Source of the DNA: Candidatus Accumulibacter phosphatis
GTDB taxonomy: Bacteria; Pseudomonadota; Gammaproteobacteria; Burkholderiales; Rhodocyclaceae
Length of the DNA: 34,554 bases
Assembly: GCF_012939955.1 (NCBI RefSeq)
Contig: NZ_SPMY01000012.1
Span: 1-34,554, forward strand
Reading direction: 5' to 3'
In this document: positions 7,575 through 16,955 of the stretch, one piece after another
Layout: each line of letters begins with the position of its first letter
Numbering within the stretch: position 1 is the stretch's first letter
Position numbers and translations under genes: made by a program
The notes under the pieces: model-generated
Seen by the model: only the letters and a program-made list of their open reading frames with translations
Database searches by the model: none
What the model was told of the DNA's origin: nothing

Positions 7575-8888
7575 TCAGCTCTCGATGCGATACTCGGCCG
7601 AGCGGGCGTGTGCCGGCAGCCCTTCGCCGTAGGCCAGTGTCGCCGCAATGCGCCCCAGCGTTTTCGATGCCGCCTGCGAAACGCGGATCAGGCTGCTCCG
7701 TTTCTGGAAGTCATAGACGCCGAGCGGTGACGAGAAGCGCGCGCTGCCGGAGGTCGGCAAGACGTGGTTCGGACCCGCGCAGTAGTCGCCCAGCGACTCC
7801 GAGGTGTAGCGGCCGATGAAAATTGCGCCGGCGTGGTCGATCTTTTCTACCCAGGCTTCGGCGTCGTCGATTGACAATTCGAGGTGTTCGGGAGCGATGC
7901 GGTTGGCGATGCGACAAGCTTCGTCGAGATCGCGCACCTGGATCAGCGCGCCGCGATTTTCCAGCGCGGCACGGATCACGCGCTGGCGCGGCATGCTCGG
8001 CAAGAGCTTTTCGAGTGCCGCAGCGACGCGCTCGATGTACGCTGCGTCCGGACAAAGCAGCAGCGATTGCGCCAGTTCGTCGTGCTCGGCCTGAGAAAAG
8101 AGGTCCATCGCCACCCAGTCGGGGTCGGTATGGCCATCGCAGATCACCAGGATCTCCGATGGGCCGGCGATCATGTCGATGCCGACGACGCCGAAGACGC
8201 GGCGCTTGGCGGCGGCGACGTAGGCGTTGCCCGGGCCGACGATCTTGTCCACTTGGGGAACGGTCTGCGTGCCATAGGCCAGCGCCGCGACCGCCTGCGC
8301 GCCGCCGATGGTGAATACCCGGTCGACGCCGACCAGTGCTGCGGCAGCCAGTACCAGCGGGTTCTGCTCCCCGGCCGGCGTTGGTACGACCATGATCAAC
8401 TCGCCGACACCGGCGACGCGCGCGGGAATCGCATTCATCAGTACTGACGACGGGTACGAAGCCTTGCCGCCGGGCACGTAGAGGCCGACCCGGTCAAGGG
8501 GGGTGATCTTCTGGCCAAGCATGGTGCCACGCGTGTCTGCGTCGTCCTCTTCATATTGCCAGCTCTGCACCGTTTGCCGCTGATGGTAGCTGCGCACTCG
8601 CCTGGCCGCTGCTTCGAGCGCCTGGCGCTGCTCGCCGGGAAGGTTGGCCAGGGCTTCTTGCAGCGCTTGCTGCGGGATTTCCAGTTCGGCCATCGAACTC
8701 GCCTGCAGGCCGTCGAAAGCTTGCGTGTACTCGATGACGGCGGCGTCGCCGCGGACTTTGACGTCGGCAAGGATGGCGGCGACCGTGCCCTCGATGGCCT
8801 CATCCTGAGTGGCTTCGAAAGCGAGCAGTGCGTCGAGTTGCGTTGCGAAATCGGCGTCGGCGCTGTTCAGGCGTTTGATCGCGATCAT
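7575..8888 (-). CDS. hisD: Histidinol dehydrogenase
   Basis: HisD is the zinc enzyme that oxidises histidinol to histidine with two NAD+, the last pathway steps. The 437-residue protein has the family blocks [35 protein letters not shown], the [10 protein letters not shown] motif, QAEHDE, and the C-terminal EHLEL and [19 protein letters not shown] region containing zinc ligands and catalytic residues. ATG 8888-8886 overlaps the hisG stop (ATGA), giving coupled translation and the usual N-terminus MIAIKRLNS. An open frame continues far upstream, antisense-free but within hisG, and is not coding. Confidence 0.97.
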   Translation of the reverse strand: MIAIKRLNSADADFATQLDALLAFEATQDEAIEGTVAAILADVKVRGDAAVIEYTQAFDGLQASSMAELEIPQQALQEALANLPGEQRQALEAAARRVRSYHQRQTVQSWQYEEDDADTRGTMLGQKITPLDRVGLYVPGGKASYPSSVLMNAIPARVAGVGELIMVVPTPAGEQNPLVLAAAALVGVDRVFTIGGAQAVAALAYGTQTVPQVDKIVGPGNAYVAAAKRRVFGVVGIDMIAGPSEILVICDGHTDPDWVAMDLFSQAEHDELAQSLLLCPDAAYIERVAAALEKLLPSMPRQRVIRAALENRGALIQVRDLDEACRIANRIAPEHLELSIDDAEAWVEKIDHAGAIFIGRYTSESLGDYCAGPNHVLPTSGSARFSSPLGVYDFQKRSSLIRVSQAASKTLGRIAATLAYGEGLPAHARSAEYRIES

Positions 8889-9529
8889 TGCTCGACCACT
8901 GCGGCGATGGCGTCGAGAATCGGCTCCAGCGCTTCGCGCTTCAGCTTGAGCGCGGCCTGATTGACGATCAGGCGCGACGAAATGTCCATGACGTGTTCGA
9001 CGGCGACCAGATTGTTGGCTTTCAGCGTGCTGCCGGTGGATACCAGGTCGACGATGGCGTCGGCGAGACCGGCCAGCGGTGCCAGTTCCATCGAACCGTA
9101 GAGTTTGATCAGGTCGACATGCACGCCCTTGGCGGCGAAGTGCTCGCGAGCAATATTGACATACTTGCTGGCCACCTTGAGTCGCGCGCCCTGACGGACG
9201 GCCTTGGCGTAGTCGAAACCGGCCGGGATGGCGACCATCATCCGGCATTTGGCGATTTTCAGGTCGATCGGCTGGTAGAGGCCGTCGCTGCCGTGTTCGA
9301 GCAGGACGTCCCTGCCGGCGACGCCGAGGTCGGCAGCACCGTACTGAACGTAAGTCGGCGCGTCGGTGGCGCGGACAATGACCAGGCGCACATCGTCGCG
9401 GCTGGTGGCAATGATCAACTTGCGCGAGGTTTCCGGATCCTCCAGTGGCTCGATGCCGGCGGCGGCCAGAAGGGGCAGCGTCTCTTCAAAAATTCGGCCC
9501 TTCGAGAGGGCGATGGTGATGCCATTCAC
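8885..9529 (-). CDS. hisG: ATP phosphoribosyltransferase, short form
   Basis: HisG condenses ATP and PRPP, the committed and feedback-regulated step. The 214-residue protein has [14 protein letters not shown] at the start, [13 protein letters not shown], and the PRPP-binding segment [21 protein letters not shown]. It lacks the C-terminal regulatory ACT-like domain. This is the short HisG, which in other bacteria needs the HisZ regulatory subunit; no hisZ lies in the window. I chose GTG 9529 for its AGGAAA ribosome-binding site and family-like start. It is the first gene of the minus-strand his cluster. Confidence 0.95.
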   Translation of the reverse strand: MNGITIALSKGRIFEETLPLLAAAGIEPLEDPETSRKLIIATSRDDVRLVIVRATDAPTYVQYGAADLGVAGRDVLLEHGSDGLYQPIDLKIAKCRMMVAIPAGFDYAKAVRQGARLKVASKYVNIAREHFAAKGVHVDLIKLYGSMELAPLAGLADAIVDLVSTGSTLKANNLVAVEHVMDISSRLIVNQAALKLKREALEPILDAIAAVVEQ

Positions 9530-9873
9530 GGTACGTTTCCTGCTCGACAACGAAGGGCGCATTCTACCGCAATGCTGCTGGGCTGCCTGCCCTGGCTTGA
9601 GGACCTGTCTTCGCCCGGAGCCCCGCGTGCACTCCGTAGGCTTGTCGCAACATCAGCGTGCGCCCAGGGAGGCGCTGGAATTGAAAGTATCGAGCAGTTT
9701 TTGGCGTACTATTCGCGCGCGAATGCACAAGCAAAGCGGAAACTGACAAAAAAAACGCGACAAGCATGCGCTGCCAGGTCGCGCGCTGGCGAGCAGGCCA
9801 AATGGTTGCCATTGCTAGCCGCGAGCCCCGAGCGGGTTTCTCGGCTAGCGCAGATATCGGAGGAGTTCATCGC
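9530..9873. other. Intergenic region between divergent hisG and the CNNM gene
   Basis: This 344-bp stretch must hold the promoter of the his cluster and that of the CNNM gene. I see no convincing open frame. It contains a perfect 14-bp palindrome, ATTCGCGCGCGAAT, at 9711-9724, an A8-containing stretch around 9745-9757, and the GGAGG ribosome-binding site at 9859-9863. No promoter hexamers stand out clearly. Confidence 0.5.
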
Positions 9874-11302
9874 ATGGAGCAAATGAATCTTTATCTCAAT
9901 CTCGTACTTATTCTGTTCTTTATCGCCGGCAATGCCTTTTTCGTGGGCTCGGAGATTGCCATCTCCTCGGCACGTCGTAGCCGGATCAAGCAGTTGTCCG
10001 AGATGGGCGACAAGCGGGCGGCGAGGGTCGAGATGTTGCACAACGAACCGGAGCGCTTCTACTCGGTGACCCAGGTCGGTATCACGCTGGTCTCTCTTGG
10101 CCTGGGCGCCGTCGGCATGGAAACGATCAGTACCCTGACCGATTCGACCTTCGTCACCGCGTTCATGCTCTTCGGTGACAGCGAAGCACTGATCAAGGCC
10201 GCGCATACCATGTCTTACGTCTTCGCCTTTATCGCCATTTCCTTCTTGCACGTGGTTGCCGGCGAACTGGCACCCAAGGTGCTTGCTTTTCACAAGGCCG
10301 AACAATTGAGCATGGCCGTCGGGGGCACGATCAACATTCTGTACCTGACTTTCAAACCGCTGATCCATGTCATGAAGATGTCCTCGAACGCTTTGCTCAG
10401 GCTCTTCGGGCAGAGCAATCTGGAAGGCCACGGAGAGAGCCACTTCACGATGTCGGTCGAGGAGATTCGCATGATCCTCTCGGCGAGTGAGAAGGACGGT
10501 ACGCTGGCACATGAGGAAACACAGATGATCCGCGGCGTGTTCAAGCTCGATGAACACACGGTACGTGAGGCGATGATCCCGCGTACGGCTATTCGCGCCT
10601 TGACCCAGGAGGACACGCTCGCCGATGCCCTGCGCGTCTTCCGTGACGTGCCGCACGCGCGCTTCCCGATCTGCGACAAGAGTCTCGACCGGATCACGGG
10701 CGTGGTGGCGATCAAGGAATTGCTGACGGTCATGGCGGAAAGCAGCGGGGAGAACCTGGAAGAGGTCAGTCGGCGACCGGTCAGTGACTTTGCACGGGCG
10801 CCGTTCATCGTGCCGAACAGCAAGTCGCTGAGCGACCTGCTCAAGGAATTCAAGCGCAGCCGTCAGCAGATGGCGATCGTCATCGACGAATACGGGGGGC
10901 ACCGAAGGAATCATCACGCTGGAAGACATCCTCGAGGAAATTGTCGGCGAGTACGAGGACGAATTCACGCGCCAGGGGCGGCGGCTGAAGAAGCTGGTCG
11001 GCAGCCAGTACGAGATCGACGCGTCGATGCGCGTCACCGACCTGGAAAGCCTGCTCAATTTCCCGTTTCCCCTGGATGATGATTACGTCACTCTGGCCGG
11101 GCTGTTTTACAAGAAGCTCGGAAACGTGCCAAAAATTGGCGACGCGGTCGAACTCGAAGGCGGCCGGCTGTCAGTGCTGGAAATGGACAACCACCGGATC
11201 ACCCTGTTGAAGTTCGAAGATACGGCGCTCGGCGCTGACGGGGTCATGCGCCTGGTTGAAGACTCTTCGGCCGCAGATGGGGCGACCAGTCCAGCACGTT
11301 GA
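9874..11302 (+). CDS. CNNM/CBS-domain membrane protein (hemolysin/CorC family), 1-nt frameshift
   Basis: The N-terminal CNNM (DUF21) membrane domain covers residues about 1-190, with several hydrophobic segments starting LYLNLVLILFFIAGNAFFVGSE. A CBS pair follows (residues about 205-330, MIPRTAIRAL, GVVAIKELLTVM). A CorC/HlyC-type C-terminal domain is in a different frame. The break is at G6, 10894-10899. The first frame reads DEYGG then diverges, while with five G it would continue DEYGGTEGIITLEDILEE. The second frame runs to 11302 and includes LAGLFYKKLGNVP. Repaired, the protein is about 475 residues. Such proteins are linked to Mg/Co transport or efflux. ATG 9874 follows GGAGG. Error in the base run or a recent mutation are both possible. 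Confidence 0.85.
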
Positions 11303-11326
11303 CAAAACATGCACTTCGGTTTTGTC
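11301..11326. terminator. Possible stem-loop at the end of the CNNM gene
   Basis: GACAAAAC (11301-11308) pairs perfectly with GTTTTGTC (11319-11326) around a 10-nt loop, overlapping the gene's stop codon. It lacks a clean T run after the stem, so termination is uncertain. It lies between two convergent genes. Confidence 0.35.
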
Positions 11327-11435
11327 CCAGACAGTCGGCCCGCTGGTGACGGTCGCCACTGCGCAATCAGATCATTGGATCAGGTCGGACGCGGGGGGCC
11401 GGGAGGCGCAATGCCGACAGTGGCCGGCAATCGAC

Positions 11436-13673
11436 TTAGCGAACGCAGTCCACCGAGTAGACCGGCTTGCCGTTGACCACCGCCTTGACCAGGCCGTGGA
11501 CGTCGGTTTCGAAGCCCGGGAAGCGTTCATTGAAATCGCGCGCGAAGCGAAGATAGCGAACGATGGTGGCGTTGAAACGCTCGCCCGGGATGAGTAGCGG
11601 AATTCCTGGCGGGTAGGGGGTGAGCAGGGTGCTGGTAATCCGCCCTTCGAGATCATCGATCGGTACGCGGTCAATCTCGCGGTGCGCCATGCTCGCGAAA
11701 GCGTCGGTCGGCTTCATCGCCGGTTCCATGTCGGAGAGATACATTTGGGTGGTCAGGTGGGCGACGTCGTTGGCGGCGTAGATGCCGTGAATCTGCTTGC
11801 ACAGGTCTTTCAGGCCGTAGCCGGCGTAACGGGCGTTCTTGGCCAGGAACTCCGGCATCACTTTCCACAGCGGCAGGTTCTGATCGTAGCCATCCTTGAA
11901 CTGCTGCAGTTCGGTGACCATCGTGTTCCAGCGCCCCTTGGTGATGCCGATGGTGAACATGATGAAGAACGAGTAGAGGCCGCACTTTTCGACGATGATG
12001 CCGTGTTCGGCGAGGTACTTGGTGACGATGGCCGCCGGTATTCCCCAATCGGCGAAGTCGCCATCGACGTCCAGCCCGGGCGTAATGATCGTCGCCTTGA
12101 TCGGATCGAGCATGTTGAAGCCTTCGGCGAGCATGCCGAAGCCATGCCAGCGTTCGCCGGGCTTGAGGATCCACGCCGCGCGTTCTTCGATGCCTTCTTC
12201 TGAGAGATCGTCCGGCCCCCACACCTTGAACCACCAGTCGGCACCCCACTCCTGTTCGACCTTGCGCATCGTGCGCCGGAAGTTGAGCGCTTCGGCAATC
12301 GACTCCTCGACCAGCGCGGTGCCTCCCGGCGCCTCCATCATCGCTGCGGCAACGTCGCAGGAAGCGATGATCGAGTATTGCGGCGAGGTCGAGGTGTGCA
12401 TCAGATAGGCTTCGTTGAAGATGTCGCGGTCAAGTTTGCGCTCTTGGGAATCCTGCACCAGAATTTGTGACGCCTGCGACAGGCCGGCCAGTAGCTTGTG
12501 CGTCGACTGCGTCGAGAAGATCATGGTGTTCTTGCAGCGCGGCCGGTCAGCTCCGATGGCATGGTAGTCGCCATAGAAGTCATGGAAGGCGGCGTGTGGC
12601 AGCCAGGCTTCGTCGAAGTGCAGGGTGTCGATCGCCCCGTCGAGCATGTCCTTGATTTCCTCGACGTTGTAGAGGATCCCGTCGTAGGTGCTTTGGGTGA
12701 TGGTCAGTACGCGTGGCTTGGCCTTGACGTCGCGGGCGAAGGGGTGTGACTCGATTTTCTTGCGGATATTCTCCCAGCGGAATTGTTCCTTGGGAATCGG
12801 GCCGATGATTCCGTAGTGGTTTCTGGTCGGCATCAGGAATACCGGGATCGCGCCAGTCATGATGATTGAGTGGAGCACCGACTTGTGGCAGTTGCGATCG
12901 ACGATGACCACATCGCCTGGAGCGACGGTCGAGTGCCAGACGATCTTGTTCGATGTCGAAGTGCCGTTGGTAACGAAAAAGAGGTGGTCGGCGCTGAAAA
13001 TGCGCGCCGCATTGCGCTCCGAGGCGGCGACCGGGCCGGTGTGGTCGAGCAATTGGCCGAGTTCCTCGACCGCATTGCAGACATCCGCGCGCAGCATGTT
13101 TTCGCCGAAGAACTGATGGAACATGCGGCCAACCGGGCTTTTCAGGAAGGCCACCCCGCCCGAGTGGCCGGGGCAATGCCACGAATAAGAGCCATCCTCG
13201 GCATAATGCGTCAGCGCGCGGAAGAAAGGCGGCGCCAGGCTGTCGAGGTAGGCCTTCGCCTCGCGGATGACGTAACGGCCGATGAATTCGGCGGTGTCCT
13301 CGAACATGTGGATGAAACCGTGCAGTTCGCGCAGCACGTCGTTGGGGATGTGCACCGACGTTCGTGTCTCGCCGTACAGGAAGATCGGAATGTCCTCGTT
13401 ACGGCAACGGATTTCCTTGACGAAGGCGCGCAGGCTGGCGACCGTCTCATCGGCCTTGCGGTCTCTGAAGTCTTCGTCGTCGATCGACAGGATGAACGCC
13501 GAGGCGCGGCTCTGTTGCTGTGCAAACGAGGTCAGGTCGCCATAGCTGGTGACGCCGATGGCCTCGAAGCCTTTCTTCTCGATGGCCTTGGCTAGCGCCC
13601 GGATACCCAGACCGCCGGTGTTCTCCGAACGGTAGTCCTTGTCGATGATGATTACCGGGAAATCGAAATGCAT
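11436..13673 (-). CDS. Orn/Lys/Arg decarboxylase (arginine/lysine decarboxylase type)
   Basis: A 745-residue PLP-dependent fold-I amino acid decarboxylase of the large inducible family (AdiA/LdcI/SpeC). It has an N-terminal flavodoxin-like wing domain (about 1-130) and a core with YSWHCPGHSGGVAF, VTNGTSTSNKIVWH and HFDEAW (PLP Asp, about residue 354). The Schiff-base Lys is in FSTQSTHKLLAGLSQAS (about residue 393), followed by the family's NEAYLMHTSTSPQYSI. The length and Lys position are close to E. coli AdiA, but arginine versus lysine or ornithine cannot be settled by eye. It would release CO2 and a polyamine-type amine, used for acid resistance or polyamine supply. It sits downstream of dcd on the same strand, 115 bp away. 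Confidence 0.93.
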   Translation of the reverse strand: MHFDFPVIIIDKDYRSENTGGLGIRALAKAIEKKGFEAIGVTSYGDLTSFAQQQSRASAFILSIDDEDFRDRKADETVASLRAFVKEIRCRNEDIPIFLYGETRTSVHIPNDVLRELHGFIHMFEDTAEFIGRYVIREAKAYLDSLAPPFFRALTHYAEDGSYSWHCPGHSGGVAFLKSPVGRMFHQFFGENMLRADVCNAVEELGQLLDHTGPVAASERNAARIFSADHLFFVTNGTSTSNKIVWHSTVAPGDVVIVDRNCHKSVLHSIIMTGAIPVFLMPTRNHYGIIGPIPKEQFRWENIRKKIESHPFARDVKAKPRVLTITQSTYDGILYNVEEIKDMLDGAIDTLHFDEAWLPHAAFHDFYGDYHAIGADRPRCKNTMIFSTQSTHKLLAGLSQASQILVQDSQERKLDRDIFNEAYLMHTSTSPQYSIIASCDVAAAMMEAPGGTALVEESIAEALNFRRTMRKVEQEWGADWWFKVWGPDDLSEEGIEERAAWILKPGERWHGFGMLAEGFNMLDPIKATIITPGLDVDGDFADWGIPAAIVTKYLAEHGIIVEKCGLYSFFIMFTIGITKGRWNTMVTELQQFKDGYDQNLPLWKVMPEFLAKNARYAGYGLKDLCKQIHGIYAANDVAHLTTQMYLSDMEPAMKPTDAFASMAHREIDRVPIDDLEGRITSTLLTPYPPGIPLLIPGERFNATIVRYLRFARDFNERFPGFETDVHGLVKAVVNGKPVYSVDCVR

Positions 13674-13788
13674 GGCCAGTCCAGTACGAAATCAAGAGAG
13701 ATAGGACACGAGCGCGGCGAATCTAGGAGGGCGTTGGCGGCGTTTATTGCCTGACGCCGGCGATGATGTTGCTGACGCCAGGCACGAG

Positions 13789-14355
13789 TCACATTTTCGG
13801 CAGCGTCACGCCCGTCTGGCCCTGGTATTTCCCGGCACGATCCTTGTACGAGGTTTCGCACTCCTCGTCGGATTCGAAAAACAGGACCTGGGCGATGCCC
13901 TCGTTGGCGTAGATCTTCGCCGGCAGTGGTGTCGTATTCGAGAATTCCAGCGTCACATGGCCTTCCCATTCGGGTTCGAACGGCGTCACGTTGACGATGA
14001 TCCCGCAGCGCGCGTAGGTGCTCTTGCCGAGGCAGACGGTCAGCACGCTGCGCGGGATACGGAAATACTCGACGGTACGGGCCAGGGCAAACGAGTTCGG
14101 AGGGATGATGCAGAAGTCGTTCTTGACCTCGACGAAGGAATTCGGATCGAAGTTCTTCGGGTCGACGATTGTCGAGTTGAGGTTGGTGAACAGCTTAAAT
14201 TCGTTCGAGCAGCGAATGTCATATCCGTAGCTCGAAGTGCCATAGGAGACAATCCGGCGACCGTCAATCTCGCGTACCTGGTGTGGTTCAAAAGGCTCGA
14301 TCATGCCGTGCTCTTCCGCCATGCGGCGGATCCACCTGTCCGACTTGATCGACAT
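13789..14355 (-). CDS. dcd: dCTP deaminase
   Basis: Dcd deaminates dCTP to dUTP, the source of dUMP for thymidylate synthesis. The 188-residue product matches the trimeric dUTPase-fold family. It has [17 protein letters not shown], the nucleotide-binding [28 protein letters not shown] with the catalytic Glu, and the C-terminal [16 protein letters not shown] lid. It lies between mrp (161 bp upstream) and the decarboxylase gene on the minus strand. This is the normal length for the single-function enzyme. Confidence 0.97.
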   Translation of the reverse strand: MSIKSDRWIRRMAEEHGMIEPFEPHQVREIDGRRIVSYGTSSYGYDIRCSNEFKLFTNLNSTIVDPKNFDPNSFVEVKNDFCIIPPNSFALARTVEYFRIPRSVLTVCLGKSTYARCGIIVNVTPFEPEWEGHVTLEFSNTTPLPAKIYANEGIAQVLFFESDEECETSYKDRAGKYQGQTGVTLPKM

Positions 14356-14516
14356 TGCTGGTCACCCTAACCGTGATAGTGCTTGGAAAGGTGCCCATTC
14401 TACGGCGTCCAGCCGGGAGAAGAAACCAGCAAGCACTGCGGGGGCTGCCAGGCGAAAACCAGCAAGGCCGTGCGCACGAACGCAGCGCAAGCGGCCTGCC
14501 TGCTGCGGGGCAGCGC

Positions 14517-15608
14517 TCAGGTGTTCTGAACGACGATGCTCGGGAACTTGGCGCTCATGTCGCGGCTGCGCTCGGCAACCTTGACCGCCAGACGGCGGGC
14601 GATTGTGCGGTAGATTTCCGCGGCGCGGGAGTCGGGTGCACCGACGACGGTCGGCGTGCCAGCATCGGTCAGCTCGCGAATCGAGAGCTCCAGTGGCAGG
14701 GCGCCAAGGAACTCGGTGTCGTAGTCCTTGCACATCTGCGCGCCGCCGCCCTGGCCGAAAATATGTTCTTCGTGGCCGCACTGCGTACAGATATGAATGC
14801 TCATGTTCTCGACCAGACCGAGAATCGGGATGCCGACCTTCTCGAACATCTTGAGGCCCTTGCGGGCGTCGATCAGCGCGATGTCCTGCGGCGTGGTGAC
14901 GATTACCGCGCCGGTCACGGGAACCTTCTGCGCCAGGGTCAGCTGCGTGTCGCCGGTTCCCGGCGGCATATCAACGATCAGGTAATCGACGTCCTCCCAG
15001 CTGGTCTGTTTGAGCAGCTGTTCGAGAGCCTGGGTGACCATTGGTCCACGCCAGACCATCGGCGAATCGATATCGATCATGAAGCCGATCGACATTGCCT
15101 GCAGGCCGTGCGCGCGCAGCGGATCCATCGTCTTGCCGTCCTCGGACTCGGGTTTCTGGCCGACCAGGCCGAGCATCTGCGGCTGCGACGGACCGTAAAT
15201 GTCGGCGTCGAGCAGACCGACCGTGGCGCCTTCCTGAGCCAGGGCCAGGGCCAGGTTCACCGCCGTCGTGCTCTTCCCGACGCCGCCTTTGCCCGAGGCC
15301 ACGGCGATGATGTTCTTGACGCCGGGCAGCGGCTTCAGGCCGCGCTGCACGGTATGAGCGACGATGTTGACGCTGAGGTTGGCGCTGATATTACCGATTC
15401 CGGGGATCGTTTTCAGTTTTTCGATCACTGTCCGACGGATTTCGTCGATCTGTGTTTTTGCCGGGTAGCCGAGTTCGATGTCGAGCGAAACGTCGGCCCC
15501 TGTGACTTTGATGTTCTTTGCCGAACGCGTCGACAGGTAGTCTTTTTCCGTGTTCGGATCAATCAGATCCTTCAGTGCCGCCTGTACGGCTTCTATCGTT
15601 ACAGCCAT
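14517..15608 (-). CDS. apbC: Iron-sulfur cluster carrier ATPase Mrp/ApbC
   Basis: Mrp/ApbC is a P-loop NTPase that binds and transfers [4Fe-4S] clusters. The 363-residue protein has an N-terminal MIP18/DUF59 domain (about 1-90). The deviant Walker A ASGKGGVGKSTTAVNLA follows, then the Switch/Walker region LLDADIYGPSQP, YLIVDMPPGTGDTQ, and the CTQCGH pair of cysteines that bridges the cluster in dimers. ATG 15608 is preceded by AGGAG. The gene is divergent from a cysteine-synthase-like enzyme, itself a possible sulfur-metabolism gene. Confidence 0.96.
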   Translation of the reverse strand: MAVTIEAVQAALKDLIDPNTEKDYLSTRSAKNIKVTGADVSLDIELGYPAKTQIDEIRRTVIEKLKTIPGIGNISANLSVNIVAHTVQRGLKPLPGVKNIIAVASGKGGVGKSTTAVNLALALAQEGATVGLLDADIYGPSQPQMLGLVGQKPESEDGKTMDPLRAHGLQAMSIGFMIDIDSPMVWRGPMVTQALEQLLKQTSWEDVDYLIVDMPPGTGDTQLTLAQKVPVTGAVIVTTPQDIALIDARKGLKMFEKVGIPILGLVENMSIHICTQCGHEEHIFGQGGGAQMCKDYDTEFLGALPLELSIRELTDAGTPTVVGAPDSRAAEIYRTIARRLAVKVAERSRDMSAKFPSIVVQNT

Positions 15609-15646
15609 GGTTGCCAAAGCTCCTGTGATGTATACCTGAGTAATTT

Positions 15647-15659
15647 AGTAAAGTTTACT
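15647..15659. promoter_or_regulatory. Operator-like inverted repeat between mrp and the PLP enzyme
   Basis: AGTAAA-G-TTTACT is a perfect inverted repeat in an AT-rich island, 38 bp upstream of the mrp start and 101 bp before the divergent PLP gene. The position suits a regulator binding site, but I cannot name the regulator. Confidence 0.3.
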
Positions 15660-15759
15660 CGAAAAAGCGCTGCAGCACACGCTCCGTGGCGCCGACATCA
15701 CGCTGTGGCAAGGTGATGTGCGCCTTTGTTTCCCGTCGGCTGCCTGTTAAGCTTCCGGC

Positions 15760-16903
15760 ATGAAAACGCCTACTCAACTCGCACGTCGCGCGGACAAGGC
15801 TTGGGTGCTGGCTGCCATTCGCCGCATCGAAGCCGACTTCCAGCGCTCCAGCGATACCCACCTGATCCCTCTGCCCCTGGCCGGTTTTCCTGGGGTTGAT
15901 CTGTATCTGAAAGATGAATCGAGTCACCCCACGGGCAGCCTCAAGCACCGTCTGGCGCGCTCGCTGTTTCTCTACGCCTTGTGCAATGGCTGGCTGCGTG
16001 AGGGCAGCACCGTCGTCGAGGCGTCCAGCGGCTCGACGGCCGTTTCCGAAGCCTATTTTTCCCGCCTCGTCGGCTTGCCGTTTCTCGCCGTGATGCCCGC
16101 TTCGACATCGCGCGAGAAGATCACGGCCATCGAGTTCCAGGGCGGTCGCTGCCATCTCATCGATGATCCGATGAGCATCTACAACGAGGCGCAGCGGATG
16201 GCAGACAAACTCGGCGGCCACTACATGGACCAGTTTACCTATGCCGAGCGGGCGACCGACTGGCGTTCCAACAACAATATCGCGGAGTCCATTTTCGAGC
16301 AGATGCGGCTCGAAAAGTACCCTGTCCCGAGCTGGCTGGTCTCGAGTGCGGGCACCGGTGGTACGGTCGCCACGCTTGGCCGCTACGTACGCTACCGTGC
16401 GCGGCCAACGCGTGTCTGTGCAGCAGACGCCGAGTTCTCGGTCTTTTTTCGAGCACTATCGCAAGCGCGACCCGGAGCTGCGTTTGTACGAAGGCTCGCG
16501 AATCGAGGGTATTGGCCGGCCACGCGTCGAGGCGTCCTTCTTGCCCGCGGTGATCGACGCCATGGTCAAGGTGCCGGACGTGTGGTCAGTGGCGGCAATG
16601 TACGAGTTGTCGGCGCGTCTCGGACGTGGTGTCGGCCCTTCGACGGGGACCAATCTGATTGCCGCGCTGGCGTGCATGGACGCGATGCGCGCCAGCAGCG
16701 AAAGCGGCTCGGTGGTGACCCTGCTTTGTGATGCAGGGCAGCGCTACGCGGATACCTATTACAGCGAAGGCTGGCTGCAGCGCGCCGGCCTGAATTGCGC
16801 TGGCGAGCGTATCGCGGTGGCTGCCTCGCTCGATTCGGATGAGATTGCCACGCCGCTCGCTGCAAGTTGGCAGATCGCGGGAGATCTATCGGACGGTGAT
16901 TAG
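15760..16903 (+). CDS. PLP-dependent cysteine synthase family protein, 1-nt frameshift
   Basis: A fold-II (beta family) PLP enzyme related to cysteine synthase and cysteine desulfhydrases. It has [13 protein letters not shown] with the PLP Lys, [15 protein letters not shown] (substrate-binding), [11 protein letters not shown], and the phosphate loop [13 protein letters not shown]. The frame breaks at T6, 16444-16449: the first frame gives [10 protein letters not shown], while with five T it continues [14 protein letters not shown] and runs on in the second frame ([29 protein letters not shown]) to 16903. The repaired length is about 380 residues. Either a base-run error or a recent inactivation is possible. 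Substrate is not determined; O-acetylserine/cysteine chemistry is likely from family. Confidence 0.85.
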
Positions 16904-16955
16904 CCGCGCACGTGCCTTCCGCGGCAACCCCCCAGTCACTGGGCTCTGCCGCCGC

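Noticed and set aside
7575-9248. Long hisD frame extending into hisG
   Set aside because: The family start is ATG 8888 overlapping the hisG stop; upstream codons are a shadow of hisG.
9709-11058. 449-codon open frame antisense to the CNNM gene
   Set aside because: The plus-strand gene has clear family motifs and a ribosome-binding site; the antisense frame has none.
16921-16952. Hairpin between the convergent cysteine-synthase-like and IMPase genes as a terminator
   Set aside because: GCGGCA/TGCCGC pair across an interrupted stem, but there is no T run and the inner pairing is irregular; not strong enough to list.
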